From NCBI GenBank assembly GCA_038380435.1, contig JAWZYU010000121.1, forward strand, positions 1 through 64,000: a DNA stretch of 64,000 nt, in the 5' to 3' direction. This document shows positions 46,255-57,982 of the stretch, piece by piece. The position numbers and the translations under genes were made by a program. The stretch is from Ryuthela nishihirai (Eukaryota; Arthropoda; Arachnida; Araneae; Heptathelidae). How positions within the stretch are numbered: position 1 is the first letter of the stretch; each line of letters opens with the position of its first letter. The notes under the pieces were generated by a model. The model searched no databases. It was given only the letters and a program-made list of their open reading frames with translations, and was not told the DNA's origin.

Positions 46255-46269
46255 CAATTCTGAGCTCTA

Positions 46270-46500
46270 TATGATACCCAGGAACCCAGGTCCCTTAGAC
46301 GGGAAAACCGAATACAAATGAGTTGTTTTCAAACAAGTCATATCAAAATCTTGAAGTCTTTATTTGATTTTTATTCATTTTAACACATTTTTAACTTTAG
46401 AAACTTAGAAGTTTTCAAATTAAAACCTGCCGGTTTGGTTTTAAAGAAAATAAATATATAAAATATTCTTAATTTTTTTTTTATTTTTCTTATATTAGTT
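46270..46500. repeat. Unit V remnant after U2
   Basis: AGACGGGAAAACCGAATACA and the next 120 bases match the start of V (33335-33450), then jump to sequence at 34036-34110 (CCTGCCGGTTTGGTTTTAAA). So U2 is followed by V with a large internal deletion, keeping the U-V order. Confidence 0.8.
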
Positions 46501-46520
46501 CTCTAACCTGAAACAAAATA

Positions 46521-46885
46521 ATGGCTCAGTCGGTAGCGCGCCAGGCTCGTAATCTGTAGTTCCCAGGTTCGAGTCCCAGCTGGATCAGCGTTGAGATTTA
46601 TTTCCGCAAAATTCCCCGCCCTGCCCACGGTCAGTAGGGGACACTGATGGACTTGGAAAGGCCGCCGTTCATCGGATGGGACGTTAAGCAGTGGCCCGTG
46701 TGTGGGAGAGTCATACCCTGTGCACGTTAAAGAACACGCTGGATGGCATTGACGGGAGGCTACCATCTGTTTCCCAACAGCTGTTCCAGTGGGTCCCCTC
46801 CCCCAATCTTCGGGGTCCATGTGATCTGGCCATTTAGCTCATGGTGTGCAAAAAAGTGCCGCTCAGAGGTAAAACAACACAACCC
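46521..46885 (+). mobile_element. SINE-A copy at the break of block T
   Basis: The same insertion as 19914-20317, carried over in reverse: CCCGCCACCTTTTCC still follows its 3' end. The 5' flank is different, so the joint lies in the tRNA-like head. Confidence 0.92.
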
Positions 46886-48914
46886 AATCCCGCCACCTTT
46901 TCCATTCCGCATCGCCTTTTCCTTTTGCCTGCTTCTGCATCGCCATTTCTTTTTTCATTAGCGCCATGCACGTTGCCACCGCGCCACGCACAAATTTCGT
47001 TGATTTCGACTGCAGGCGTTGAAAATATGCTGCGGATGACATTAGGATTCCTCGTAGAGTTGTATGTTAATAAATTTGAAATATTTCTAATTAGCGATGG
47101 AATATTTTTGGATAGCCTGGTTTGTTTCGCTAAGAACCGGGATTGACAGATGGCAAACAGATTGCTTTAACAAATTATATATGTCATAGTTTAATAAAAT
47201 ATGCATCAAATAAAGAAATAAAATATTATTTATCAAGCTTAAATTACATATTTTTATAAGATATTTATTAACAAAATTTAAAATGTTCTGATTTAAAATG
47301 AACGTTTAAAACGTTCTGGACACTGGAAGGGTTAATAAATCAGGTTTTTGTTTAAAAATTTCATAAAACTGTATAGAATTCATATGAAAGTTGCATTTGT
47401 TTTAAATGCATGCTATAAATGTTCCGATTTTTCATTTTGTTTTTTCACTGGTCCACATATTGTTCGCTAATCAAAATACTCGTTCAGTGAGGACATTAAA
47501 TCAAGGGATACATAAGCTAAATTCAACGTTTTTTTAAAATGTTTTTAAAAGATTCCTGTTTATCGGTGAAATATTTAAAAAATTCAACCCATCTACTGCG
47601 CGCCAATATTCAATTTACTATTTTAATTCACGAAAAGAAAGGGAAAAAATCGCCATTTTACAAAAAAAAAAATCTAAAGGACATAGCAGCGAAATAAAGG
47701 ACTGTCCTCTGAAATAAACGACGTATGGTCACCGTACATATTTAAAATATCCTCTTCCTACCTCCGTGACTTAAAAGACGGCTTATTTTTCTAACCACAA
47801 CTAATCTTCGATTCCCTAGAAGAAAACGTGAAAAATGTCCACGCTACTACGTACGTTTGACTTCAACAGATTTCATTAACTGTATACTGTTTGAAAGTAA
47901 TCGTAATAATTCTTTGCTGACGTCTGACAATAACATTGTTGATTTAATTGTTTTCCGACTTCGAAGGAAGCGACACCTCTCCATATCCGCAACAAAGTTC
48001 TCTCTCTTTAAGCTTCCTTTCTCACCATTTCTCGTACCTGGCCGAAGCCAATTAGTGAATATTATAGGGACGAATATTATCGAACATAACGTAGCAGTGG
48101 GGATCGCCATCAAATAACCAAAGATAATCGAATAACGAAAGCTTTCCCTGCCTAGACTCGTTAAAATAAAAAAGATCCAACGTGTACGTGTAAGAACTAC
48201 GTATTGCCATAAATAAGCAAACTGAAATATGTGTGCGCCTTAGTAATAAATTGGAGAAAACACAGAGATGAGGTAAGCAACGCGGTTTCGGTTACTTCCC
48301 AACATAATTTCTATAATGTGAAGAGGAAAAGCATTTTCAGTGTCTCGTGAAAGCCATACAACGAAACTATATTGTGAAATCACAGTTTATTATTCAGTTC
48401 AATACATTTTCCAAAACATATTTTCTCCTGAGGTCACTCACAAAACCTATCTGATGGAGAAAATAAAAGGTGACATTGCCATAATACATTAGTAGCCAAA
48501 TATCTTATTCGATATCATTTGCATTAGATATCTCTCACACCTGTACGACATACGTGTAATATCGAATATAAAAACGTTGGTTGCCGTAATATATAAATGA
48601 CGAACGCTGGAATATTTAACATCCGAAAAAAAAAATATTAAACGCAAAGTTGACACGAAACTTGAAATTACGTTTAGATTTCAGTTTTACTCTTAATAAA
48701 ATAATTAGTGTATTGCACCGGATAATTATTTTGCATCTTTTTACATTTGTAAAATTACCCTGTCGTTCTTAACTCTAACAACGTAAATAACGCCATTTCC
48801 ATAGCTACAATTAATGGGAACCCTATTTCGTGTCAACACAAATATTTCGTAGTCAGTTCCTATTTATAGAAAGATAATTGCAACTGTTTATTTCATCTCT
48901 CAATAAATAAGTTC
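46521..48914 (-). repeat. Inverted duplication block T, second copy
   Basis: Reverse complement of 17902-20292. The left break falls inside the SINE-A head (ATGGCTCAGTCGG at 46521), so the target-site duplication seen at the first copy is lost here. One foldback arm remains (48447-48914) and is followed directly by block H. Confidence 0.88.
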
Positions 48915-49262
48915 CAAATCTTTAACGGTTCGTAAACGTATAAATGGTTGCTGCCTACGTAAAGCCCTTCCACATCGCAGTACGTGACTAAAATCTCACC
49001 CAAAATATATTAAACAAAACAATGGTTACCTCCTCCGTGAATCGTACGAGGGTGAGAAAAAACATCCTGTGGGACAACTCAAAAAAGCTTGCTAATGCGA
49101 AACTCAAAGTAGGCAACTTTCAACTTTTCCTACGGCTTCACAATGTTTCGTCTAAACTTTTCCGAAACATTAAATAACCATTTTTATTCTCTCTAGAGAA
49201 ATAAAAATGCATCTTACGTACCTGAGATGATCGAAACATAACATAAAAATAGACCAAAAATA
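48915..49262 (+). repeat. Block H, third copy
   Basis: AACGGTTCGTAAACGTATAA onward matches 20633-20975 and, with gaps, 17540-17837. No coding capacity was recognised; a small minus-strand frame at 49138-49365 is AT-driven. Confidence 0.8.
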
Positions 49263-49559
49263 GCAACATTATTATGATTAAGAAAAGCATTTCTAAAACT
49301 TTAACTGCGTGTAATATATTATACAAAATCTGCTGGCAACACAAACGAAGTAATGCTGACGTCATCTCGGTGTTTTTCCTACTTTATTATTAACCCGTAT
49401 TCACATGGAAAAACTAATTTTAGGAATTGACTTATTTCTCATTCCGCCATTTTTCTTTGTCACCACTCTATTTTAACTTCCATTTTTATACGAGATAAGT
49501 AACATTTATGTAATAAAAAATCTGTTTCAATTAATAAAAATTAAATGAATACTTAAAGA
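49263..49559. other. AT-rich gap with TGACGTCA
   Basis: TGACGTCA at 49357-49364, in the context GCTGACGTCATCTC shared with the W and T units. Nothing else recognised. Confidence 0.4.
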
Positions 49560-49730
49560 TTTTCATATATATTTTTTCATATGCACTGTGTTTTTTTTAA
49601 AAGGTTTATTTTTTTACACGGCTTTTTCGGGAACCTATCTACCGTGTCAGAATTCGAAACAGAATTGGGTGCATTGAATTAGATTATTCCTATTGTTTAT
49701 TAAGAAGGATTTATTTTTTTTAAAGTTGAG

Positions 49731-49921
49731 TGGTTAGCGCGCTTGGCTACTGATCTAAGAGACCTGCGTTCGAGTCCCGGGTAAGGCATGGCTCTTTTGT
49801 GTCGTTTTTCTGCAGAGGGCGTGCCATCCTCTCAGACCTACTATGGCATATAAACTGACAGGCTCCTGTCAGACCTCTGTGGTAAGCAGCTGCTTGAGGG
49901 GGTATTTATTTATTTATTATT
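49731..49921 (+). mobile_element. SINE-B copy with target-site duplication
   Basis: AAAGTTGAG at 49722-49730 and at 49923-49931 flank the element. The matching place in U3 (about 59403-59412, CACTTGAGAAACATCC) is empty. The head starts directly at TGGTTAGCGCGCTTGG; the tail is GGTATTTATTTATTTATTAT. Confidence 0.92.
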
Positions 49922-50099
49922 AAAAGTTGAGAAACATCCTGAAACAAATTATAGAGAATATAATAGCAGGAATGCGCTGTGATGCATACCAATAAACATC
50001 TTTGTAAGCTGGATGCTTTTAAATGGAAACAGAGTCAATTTGAATATCTGAGTGGAATTGCATAGAATAAAATGCATATGACATCACATAGCGTTCAGA

Positions 50100-50249
50100 G
50101 TTGGTTGTTTTACCTGTGATCGCCAATTTGTTTTGTACACAATGTGCTAAACGGCCTGGTCACGAGGACCCTGAAGGCTCAGAGAAGGTTGGGGGAGGGG
50201 CCTCACTGGAACAGCTGTTGGGAGACATGATAGCCTCCCGTCAAAATCA
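50100..50249 (-). mobile_element. SINE-A 3' part, left of RTE-4
   Basis: TTGGTTGTTTTACCTGTGAT to GATAGCCTCCCGTC. The rest of this SINE lies at 53089-53269, beyond the LINE. Confidence 0.88.
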
Positions 50250-50377
50250 TGCATCATCATCATCATCATCCTCAAGCAGCCATGGGCTACGGAGGTCCAA
50301 CCAGACCGCGCAGTTAAATTCTCCAAGCATATCTGTCCTGAGCTACATCTGCTGCATCCGGCCACTGTACACCAATT

Positions 50378-52247
50378 CTAACAATCCTGGTTGACATTGT
50401 CTGCCCACCGCATCCTAGGTCTCCCCCTCCTTCTGAGGCCTCTAGGCACACTGTTCATAACCTTATTCGCCAATCTATAACTATCCATACGGGCAACATG
50501 GCCAAACCAACGGAGTCTCTCTCTGCACAATATGCTGCTTAAAGGAGGTTGCAGACTCCTTTGCCTAACCTCATCATTAGTTACAAAGTTAAACCACCTA
50601 ATACCCAAGATACTGCGTAAGCATCTAGAATCAAAAGCATCTAGTTTCCTGTTATCTTGCTTACACAGCGTCCAAGTTTCACTACCATAACTAACCCTAG
50701 AAAGAACCAAACTATTATACAGTCTAATTTTAGTCTTAAGGTGTATACGACTATTTCTCCACAATATCCATAGATTCTTAAAAGTCCCGGCAGCAATACC
50801 TATTCGTCTGTTAATCTCATGCCGCACATCACCAGTATCAGTTACGCAGCTCCCATGGTAATTAAACTGTGACACCTGCTCAAGACTGCAACCATTCAGA
50901 TTAACTGAATCACAACCTGTCTGACCAATTTTCATCACTTTAGTTAGTTTATAACCAAACCCACTGTACTACCAGTCTCATCAACAGTTCGAATGAAAGA
51001 GTTCATCTCATCAACATCATTTGCCAAAAGGGCTAAATCATCAGCATAATCTAAATCAGAACTTTTCGTATCTCCAGCCCATTTAAGGCCAAAATCTTTC
51101 CCTTGAAGTGAATTTCGCATAACATAATCAACAACCAAACTAAAGAGAAAAGGAGACAAAATGCACCCTTGTCGAACACCAGAAGTAATGCTAAACCAAT
51201 TGCTACAAGACTTACCAACTCTCACACATGACTCAGTGTTATTATAGAGAGCTTTCATTATGTTAACTAACTTGTCCGGTATACCATATGATCTCACAAT
51301 CAACCACAAATTATGACGATCAACAGAGTCGAAAGCCTTTTTGAAATCAACAAAGCTAGCAACCAAAGGTTTCTGAAACTCTAAACATGTCTCAAGAATC
51401 TGCCTAAGTGAAAATATCTGATCTACACATCACCTACCACTTCTGAATCCACATTGCTCATCACGCAATTGCCTGTAAACCAGATTCTTAAACTATTAAG
51501 CACAATCATGGAAAGAACTTTACCTGGAACGGAGAGTAGGCTGATACCCCTATAGTTATCACAAGAACTGCGATCACCTTTTTTGAAAATAGGGATAATA
51601 ATAGCTCTGGTAAAATCTTTAGGAACCATGCCTTTATCATAAAAGTTATTCAAAATTTCAGTCATTCAAGTGATAACCAAAACATTCCCAGCTCTGAGCA
51701 TTTCTATAGTAATTTCATCTACCCCTGGGGATTTATGAAGTTTAAGTTTAGAAATAGCCAAACTAACTTCAGATTGTGTTATAGGGCCAACATTAAAGCC
51801 AACAATGCATCTATCATCATTGCAAACAATGGGAGTAGAACTAACCACATTGTTTAGAACATCACTGAAATGCTCAGCCCACCTAGCCATGACAGAATCC
51901 TCACCTTCTATAACCTTGCCTTGTTTATCCTTTAATCCCTGTATACCTGTTCGTTTTCTACCACACAAAACATTAACTATCTGGTACAGCTCTCTGCTGT
52001 TGTGCTGTCTAACTGCTTCCTCAGCTTTGTCAGCCAAGCCATCAAGCCAAAGATTCTTATCAGCAGCTAACTGATCTTTTACACGTTTATTAAGTTCTCC
52101 GTAATGCTTTCTATTATGACTAGTAGGGTATTGATTAAAGACATTCCTGCAGTTCTTTCTTTCCGAAATAAGCTCAAGTGCCTTATCACTCAGATAATTC
52201 TGTCTCCTCTGCTCCTTTTTTCCTAAAAGAGTACTTTTAGTTTCCAA
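50378..52247 (-). pseudogene. RTE-4 reverse transcriptase region, interrupted
   Basis: Open pieces 51666-52247 (linker to LHKSPGVDEITIEMLRAG), 51423-51665 (KDFTRAIIIPIFKKGD, DNYRGISLL), 50944-51366 (FVDFKKAFDSVDR, GVRQGCILSP, YADD) and 50378-50938 (post-RT region, RLRWFGHVARM). The joints are a stop or small indels. All RT signature motifs survive, which points to a fairly recent copy. Confidence 0.88.
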
Positions 52248-52277
52248 AAAAGCCTGTTTAAAATGGCCCCATTCTTC

Positions 52278-53084
52278 CTAAACTTCAGTATTAAGCAAAC
52301 CATGACTGTCATAATGACTAAGTAACCTATCATGGTAAGCTTTAGCTATAACTGGGTCTTTCAGAGCTTCAGTATTAAAGGTAAATTTTTTAACCCTAGC
52401 ACAACACTTTTTAAGTTTAAGTTGCAAGACACTTTTAACAAGGTAATGGTCAGATCCAATTTCAGCTCCCCTATATGCCCTGGTATTTCTAACAGAACTA
52501 GCCCATTTGCTGTTAACTAATATATAATCAATCATATTCTTATGCAGCCCATCAGGTGAAACCCATGTGTGTTTATGTATGTCGCGGTGTTTGTAATATG
52601 TGTTAGTTATTCTGAAACCATTTAGTTTACTTACCTGTAGGAGACGTTGCCCATTGCCATTGCAGCTACCAATACCAAAAGGGCCTATTACTCCTCCCCA
52701 AAGGTCAGAGTCGGTACCAACTTTGGCATTGAAGTCACCAAGAACAAGGGTAATATCCCCTTTCTTGACAGAATTCAAAATATCCTGAAGTTGTCTGTAA
52801 AACCTATCCTTCTCATCCTCATCAGAATCCTCAGTGGGGGTATAACAGCAGATAACATTCAAGTCTTTAATGCTTGTCTGAAATTTTGCTGTAAGAAACC
52901 TTTCATTAATGCACTCATATCCTAGAAGAGCATCACTAGCATGTCTGTTGAGCAGCAGACCCACGCCTTGGTGATGCTTTCCATCCTCCCTCCCTGTAAA
53001 GAGAAATTTAAAGTTATTTTTAAGTATCTCACCTTTAACTGTCCATCTGGTCTCTTGCAAGCCTAGAATATCTAGGTTATAGCG
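52278..53084 (-). pseudogene. RTE-4 apurinic-type endonuclease
   Basis: One open frame holds nearly the whole domain: LQETRW (catalytic Glu), LVLGDFNAKVG (Asp, Asn), then GAEIGSDHYLVK (Ser-Asp-His). Only the amino-terminal strand with GSWNVRTL is missing, through 5' truncation. It ends in a stop after LLNTEV. Such enzymes nick DNA to prime reverse transcription. Confidence 0.88.
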
Positions 53085-53269
53085 CGTGCACAGGGTATGG
53101 CTTTCCCGCACACGGCTTAAGATCCCATCCGACGGACGGCGGCCTTTCCAAGATTATCGGTTTCCCCTGCTGACCGTTAGCATGGCGAGCAGTTTTGCAG
53201 AGATGAACTCGAACCTGAGAACTGCAGATTACGAGCCTGGCGCGCTACCAACTGAGCCACCTCGCCTCC
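53085..53269 (-). mobile_element. SINE-A 5' part, right of RTE-4
   Basis: GCGCGTGCACAGGGTATGGC to the tRNA-like head ending ACTGAGCCACC. Continuous with 50100-50249 when the LINE is removed, apart from a short target deletion. It equals the SINE-A at 59590-59940 of U3. Confidence 0.88.
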
Positions 53270-53499
53270 GCAGAGTTTCTTTCCGTTAAGGAACTAATAA
53301 CTGCTATGGTTTATCTTGATGTGCATTTTTTTTCTGGTTCGAGTAGCACCTGTGACAGCGTCCAGCACACACAGTTACGTATAAATATATACGTCGTCGC
53401 GTAGTTACAATATCGGCTTTCGTACTAAGCGCTGTTCCGCATTGCTATTAGAAATGCCACCAAGAGACATACGATCAGCAGTGCTATCATTAAAGTGAA

Positions 53500-53852
53500 G
53501 GGGATGGACGGTTAGGTATTGCCGCAAGATAGGAATATGTGTTTCCCAGGGTCAAGTCCCACTATACTCAAAGTTTTGATTTATTAAAACACCCCATCCT
53601 TATATCGGTTAGAAAGCCGAACACCGATTGTTTCTATAAAGGCCGTCGGTTGTGAGGTAAAGCCATGGTCCCTGTGTGTGTCCCTTGCACCTATTAAATA
53701 AGACGCTAGATGGCCATGACCTGAGGTTGTCATCTCTCTGTTAACAGATGTGGTGCAGTGGGTTCCTTCGCCGACTGCATGGAGTCCTTGTGGAGCGGCC
53801 ATTTTGTCCCATATGTGCGAAAAACTGCCGCTCATACGTAAAAGAACCCCTC
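53500..53852 (+). mobile_element. Family-D SINE, full length
   Basis: The head GGACGGTTAGGTATTGCC, with B-box-like CCCAGGGTCAAGTCCCACTA, differs from SINE-A. The body follows the SINE-A order (TATATCGGTTAGAAAGCCGA, CGCTAGATGGCCATGACC, GCCGCTCATACGTAAAAGAA), so it is a sister family with another head. U2 and U3 hold only its first 150 bases. Confidence 0.7.
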
Positions 53853-54060
53853 ATGCGAGGGAGGGAACAAATTTCGTTTTACACTCGTTAGGACCTTAAA
53901 TCTTTCAATCACCTGTGAAACTTTTACCGAATTAAATAACAGCCTGAAATTATGAATAATTGAAGTGCTCAAAACGTCACAATGTTATAAGCAAGGTTAC
54001 CTTTTTCAACATTAACCGTAATTATTCATAATTTAGTATGTTATATACCTTTCCAACATA
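53853..54060. other. Short unique gap before the right palindrome arm
   Basis: AT-rich and about 200 bases long; nothing recognised. Confidence 0.4.
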
Positions 54061-56936
54061 TATTTTGTTGTACGTATCTATTTGTTGGGAAGAAACTAGG
54101 AATAAGTGTCATAGCTTATCTTACCCCACCTCATTGATATAAAGTGAGGATTATTAATTGTAGGTATAATTATTAAATATCCTGAAGAAATAATACTCAC
54201 CGTGAATCTGAAAAACGCTTGAAAGAGGCACTATGTTTAAAGAAATGCGTGTTATTTCTCTTTCACAATTCATAGTAAGTTTCGTAAACAAGATGTTGAA
54301 AAATACAAATGCGGAAGAGTAAACAAGCACCTGTGTTCGCAATACGAAACACTAAAAGTCACTTCCTGTGAGTGAGCAAACAGTGCTTTCTTCAACGTCA
54401 CTCTATCAGACGTCATGACCCTATTATTGCTAGGTAAAAAAAATTATAACGTCAGTTTATGAGTTTATATCAAGCGGCTCTTTTGCTGCTACGTTTCCCG
54501 CGTTAGCGTATGGATATGGCGAAGAATTGATATAATTTGAGGGTTTTTTTAGATTTTCGGAGCTTTGCGTACCGGGAACACATTACAGTGTAATAAGCAA
54601 CCATTGGCAAGGTCTATGCGATTAAAAAATACACACGGACTGCATTCCGTATGTCCTTCTGTAAACCACCATTCTGCTGCTCGAAAAAATATCAGGTGAA
54701 TCAAGTTTAATAATATTCATAAAGTGTTTGTGGTTCGTTTATAAATTCCTTCAGGTAAGTAACTTGGTAGTGAATAATTAATTTACAGTAGAGGTAATCT
54801 AATTTTCCACTTTTTAGCATGAGAGTTATGAAACTTCAACCGAGAGCTTACTATACGGCAAATTATTCTGATTATGGTATATAAATTTTATAGTTAAACG
54901 CTATTTGTCGCTGTCAACCACTAACGACCCCTTTCATTTCGGCTCGGATTTTGTAAAGCTCGCTCAGTAGAACTAATGGTTGTCCGAGGAAAAAAAATTC
55001 TTTGCTTAACTTTTGATTTCTTCATTTTGCTATTTGTAGTTACAGTATGCGTAGAAATATTTCTATATCGTAAATGATGAAACGGCAGTTTTTTTATGTA
55101 CAGGCTTTCACATCTATTTGACCCATTATCGTGGACGTATTTCGAAACCAATAAGATAAGTTAAAGTTAATTTAATTTATTTTAATAACATTCAAAATAA
55201 TTTACTTATTAAGATTTTATTTAAATATTTCAGAATATTATAAAAATATTTACCAAAATTAAAAAAAGAAATAACTACCAGTTAATATTTTAGGATTTGA
55301 AGTGTTTTGATTAATACACTTTGGTTTTGGTTTTGAAAGATATTATAGAAATTAGGGTGGCAACACTGGATATAGCACTGATGACGTCACGTCCGTGTTT
55401 TCGTGATATCTTTTGTAATTATAATTTACCTGCTGAATTCTTCTGTTAATTAATGTTGTGGCTGACAAATAAAAATTAACACTTATGTGCACGTCATGGT
55501 ATAATAATATAGAAAATTAGGAATGGAATTGCATGGCACCATAAACGTTTTCCTCAACGTTTCAAATGTTTTAAAAAAAATGCTCTTTATGGTACAGGTA
55601 GACTATGTCAATAAATATTCCGATTTAGAGTGATTGGTGGGGTAATTTTAACGAGATTTATAATCGAGATTAGAGATATCTTGTGTAGGTGTTACAGATG
55701 TCAAATGCAAATGATATTATATAAGTTCTTGAGGTGGGTCTGTTACTTTGCTACAGAGGTATTACGGAAATGTTTCCGATTTTTTTATCATTGACCTACG
55801 TGTTGCCATTGACCTCAGGAGAAAAAATGTATTGATATCAATATTGGAATATGAATATTTCTTTCGATATATATTTTTCTTGTATGGCGTTCATGACACA
55901 TTAGAAATGCTTTTTCGATACATGCATACCATAGGATTTATCTCTGGAAGCAGCCGAAACCGCGTTGCTGACATCATCTCTGTGTTTTATACAATTCATT
56001 AATAAGGCGGGCACATTTAAGAATGTTATTGTAACTCGTAATTTTATTTTTTTTTATGCCGATATATTTTACTTTTTTTATGGCGATACGTAGCTCCTAT
56101 ATGCTATAGGTAGGATATCTTTTTATTTTAGAGAGAGTAGTGAGGGAAGTTTTTCATACTTCGAATGCGTAACTCTGTCGCGTTCGGCTATATTTGGTTA
56201 TTTGATGGAGATCCCCAGTGCTAAATATGTTCGACGATCTTCGTGTTTAAAATATTCAGTAATTGGCACACAGATAACAGATAATAAGTCCCACAGAGAG
56301 CAGAGATGGTGAGAAAGGAAGCTTAAACAGAGGCAACTTTTTTGCGAGTATCGAGAAGTATCACTACTCCGAAGTCAGACAACAGTTAAAACAGTAACTT
56401 TATTGTCAGACGTCACCAACGGATTATTACGACTATTTTTAATCAGAATACAGTTAATGAAATCTGTATGAAGCGAAACGTATATAGAGAGCACTTTTCA
56501 CGTTTCGTTCTACGAAATCGATGATATTATTTAAGGTTTGAAAAATAAGCCGTATTTTAGTCATAGAGGTAGGAAGAGGAAATTTTAATGATATCGTAGA
56601 TGTCGTTTGGGTGGTCGTCGAGAACAAAAGTCGCCATGTTCTTCTTTGTGAGACACATATCGTAATGTTTCATACTGCGGGATAAAAACGTTACTGATAT
56701 CCTTACGAAATGTTATATAAAAGATTTCGTATTCAGCCTTTAAAGTTTTTCATTTAACGTTTCTGGAAATGCTGCTGATTCCAGTTTTAAGAGCAACAGG
56801 GCATTTATCGACAGACCTGGAAAAAGAAATCCCTAAAAGTAAAACGAATCTTTCGATTAGACAAGCAACAGCATTACACTAACTCCTAATTACGTGAGCG
56901 GAAAATTTTGGACACCGAGGTGTACCAACAAGTTTC
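54061..56936 (-). repeat. Right arm of giant palindrome, unit W
   Basis: Reverse complement of 35073-37907. It begins at TATTTTGTTGTACGTATC, exactly opposite the place where a SINE-A interrupts the left arm. It contains the arm seen in the second foldback (54497-54920) and TGACGTCA at 55382-55389. No gene recognised. Confidence 0.88.
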
Positions 56937-57340
56937 CGATTTCAAAGCGGGGCGGGGGCAGTCGGTAGCGCGCCAGGCTCGTAATCTGTAGTTCCCAGGT
57001 TCGAGTCCCAGGTGGGTCAGCGTTGAGATTTATCTCCGCAAAATTCCCCCGCCCTGCCCACGGTCAGTAGGGGACACCGATGGGCTTGGAAAGGCCGCCG
57101 TCCGTCTGATGTGACGTTAAGCCGTGGCTCCGTGTGCGGGAGAGCCATACCCTGTGCACGTTAAAGAACACGCTGGATGGCCTTGACGGGAGGCTACCAC
57201 CTGTCTCCCAACAGCTGTTCCAGTGGGTCCCCTCCCCCAACCTTCTCTGAGCCTTCGCGGTCCATGTGACTTGGCCATTTAGCCCATGGTGTGCACAAAA
57301 GTGCCGCTCAGAAGTAAAACAACCCAACCCGATTTCAAAG
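56936..57340 (+). mobile_element. SINE-A copy with perfect target-site duplication and empty mirror site
   Basis: CCGATTTCAAAG at 56936-56947 and 57329-57340 flanks the element. The mirror position in the left arm (35061-35072, CTTTGAAATCGG) has a single copy and no SINE. This fixes the element at about 381 bases, from CGGGGCGGGGGCAGTCGG to AGTAAAACAACCCAA. It is the cleanest reference copy in the window. Confidence 0.96.
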
Positions 57341-57879
57341 CCGGGCGGAATTTGGATTAAGACGAAAAACAGATATAACTCGCCACAAAATCGTGTCGAG
57401 CACGATAATTTCCTGAAAAAAATATGCACACGAAAAGGTATACTTGCATTACAACAACACCTTAGGAAACTTTATCATTACATCACTGAGTTAATATAAA
57501 AAAAGTTCCCACTCACTCTTCTAGAAGTTCAAACTAAACAAATATTAAATGGTTATCGTGACAGTATGAAAAGGAAGCCGATAAGGAAAAGTAAATTAAT
57601 CGACAACGTCTTCATGCCGTATTAAATCCTCCTTTCATCCAGCAGTATTTTCAGAGAATTTTTGAAATGTCTTTTTTTTCCGCATAACATCTTCCTCCAC
57701 ATTTACATTCTAATATGTGCTAATTTCAGGTGCCATGTCCTGATTTAAACCCTAAGAACATACTAATAAGTTGCTCTTCGCCACTACATGAAGAAGCGTA
57801 ATTCAAGCAGAACAGTAAACAACAAAGTTATTCTTTACCACTACAACGAAATGCGTATTTCAAGCATAACGGTTACTAG

Positions 57880-57982
57880 CGTTCGGTGGCCGAGTGGTTT
57901 GCACGCGTGACTAACAATGTAAGGGAACTGGGTTCGAACCTAGGGTAAGGCATTGATGTGTGTTGCTTTTCTGCTGAGGTGC
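57880..57982 (+). mobile_element. Older SINE-B head, mirror copy
   Basis: GCGTTCGGTGGCCGAGTGG to TTCTGCTGAGGTGC, mirror of 34418-34520. Confidence 0.75.

Larger units (their letters stand above)
42652..46265. repeat. Unit U, complete direct copy (U2)
   Basis: The left 2.6 kb equals U1 in direct orientation. The remaining 1 kb (45235-46265) is absent from U1 and is found in reverse in U3 (59580-60580). It holds SINE-A copies at both ends, a truncated family-D SINE and a SINE-B relative. The frame 44143-44331 (minus) encodes the same 62 residues as in U1, including a possible membrane segment (FLGTAFATVFALSLL); a real protein is doubtful. Confidence 0.9.
50250..53084 (-). mobile_element. RTE-type LINE nested in a SINE-A (RTE-4)
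   Basis: Minus-strand copy, 5'-truncated just before YNLDILGLQETRW (about 53080), with an intact 3' end at an ATGATGATGATGATGATG tail (50252-50270). It split a SINE-A; about 13 bases of the SINE target are missing and no clear target-site duplication remains. It is the best preserved RTE here, but it has stops or frameshifts near 52278, 51666, 51420 and 50940. Confidence 0.93.
49560..53600. repeat. Unit U partial copy (U4) split by two insertions
   Basis: 49560-49730, 49922-50250 and 53085-53600 together match 59240-60250 in the same orientation as U3. A SINE-B (49731-49921) and an RTE LINE (50250-53084) have inserted into it. Confidence 0.85.
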
